DNA of 64,000 bases from Chloroflexaceae bacterium (GTDB lineage Bacteria; Chloroflexota; Chloroflexia; Chloroflexales; Chloroflexaceae), in NCBI GenBank assembly GCA_012031225.1, contig JAAUTZ010000003.1, positions 57,751 through 121,750 on the forward strand. The letters are read 5' to 3'. Position numbers and translations under genes: made by a program. Shown one piece after another: positions 63,972 through 64,000 of the stretch. The notes below the pieces were generated by a model. The model did no database searches. It worked only from the letters and a program-made list of their open reading frames with translations, and was not told the origin of the DNA. Within the stretch, counting starts at the first letter, position 1. Each line of letters starts with the position of its first letter.

Positions 63972-64000
63972 TTCGTGTATAATGTCCCCCATACGGCATT
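63972..64000 (+). repeat. 29-bp direct repeat with TATAAT, copy 2
   Basis: Second identical copy of the segment at 63015-63043, with TATAAT at 63978-63983. It is truncated by the window end. Confidence 0.85.

Overview
The window is a gene-dense bacterial chromosome segment of roughly 60% G+C with no rRNA, tRNA, CRISPR array, intact insertion sequence or prophage. The gene content best fits Chloroflexota, class Chloroflexia (an inference from the mixture, not from a marker comparison). Points in favour are a short EF-Ts, coenzyme F420 genes cofD and cofC with an F420-type oxidoreductase, a MurT-type Mur ligase, a CrtI-family carotenoid enzyme, a seven-subunit Mrp antiporter, Uma2 and Rpn family debris, and strong TTGNCN-N17/18-TATACT promoters.

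Layout. 1-7.1 kb: a c-di-AMP phosphodiesterase-like 7TM-HD protein (5' end outside the window), an exported ELWxxDGT repeat protein, an EI24 membrane protein, an HtrA protease and an Rpn-like protein. 7.2-11 kb: the translation/cell-envelope operon rpsB-tsf-pyrH-frr-uppS. 11-15.5 kb: an AAA+ ATPase, a CpaF/TadA secretion ATPase and a CrtI-family oxidoreductase. 15.5-20.5 kb, minus strand: proC, a PD-(D/E)XK-like protein, an acetoacetate-decarboxylase-like protein, a Dam-type methylase, murT and a small protein. 20.7-28.6 kb: ilvD, a Uma2 remnant, a large membrane protein (minus strand), a transglutaminase, eno, two small orphan genes between 9-bp tandem repeats, and a lipoprotein phosphoesterase. 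28.7-36 kb, minus strand: yvcK-malQ, a trans-sulfuration enzyme under a SAM-I riboswitch, a sensor kinase with a small membrane protein, and a Ca2+/Na+ exchanger. 36-42 kb: mrpGFEDCBA. 42-47.4 kb: an amidase, an esterase lipoprotein, a thioredoxin-fold/Crp pair and a frameshifted glycosidase. 47.7-50.9 kb: fabF, holB and a Fur regulator. 51-53.8 kb: a collapsed MNT/HEPN module, then glmS preceded by a glmS ribozyme. 53.9-58.5 kb, minus strand: the F420 operon, then an ABC exporter whose permease is frameshifted. 58.6-63 kb: paired palindromes, a small protein and an 1177-residue kinase/ATPase/TPR regulator. 63-64 kb: a VapBC-like toxin-antitoxin module bounded by a directly repeated promoter segment.

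The strongest non-coding finds are RNA. A glmS self-cleaving ribozyme upstream of glmS carries an unusual GNRA-capped insertion, and a complete SAM-I riboswitch has its own TTGACA-N17-TACACT promoter. Two genes (glycosidase and ABC permease) each carry one apparent single-base frameshift, so either real decay or assembly error should be considered. Most of the window is ordinary housekeeping sequence. I did not see a large undescribed multi-gene defence system. The least explained pieces are the kinase/ATPase/TPR pair with its palindromic downstream region, the repeat-flanked orphan genes, and the AAA+/CpaF pair without pilus genes.
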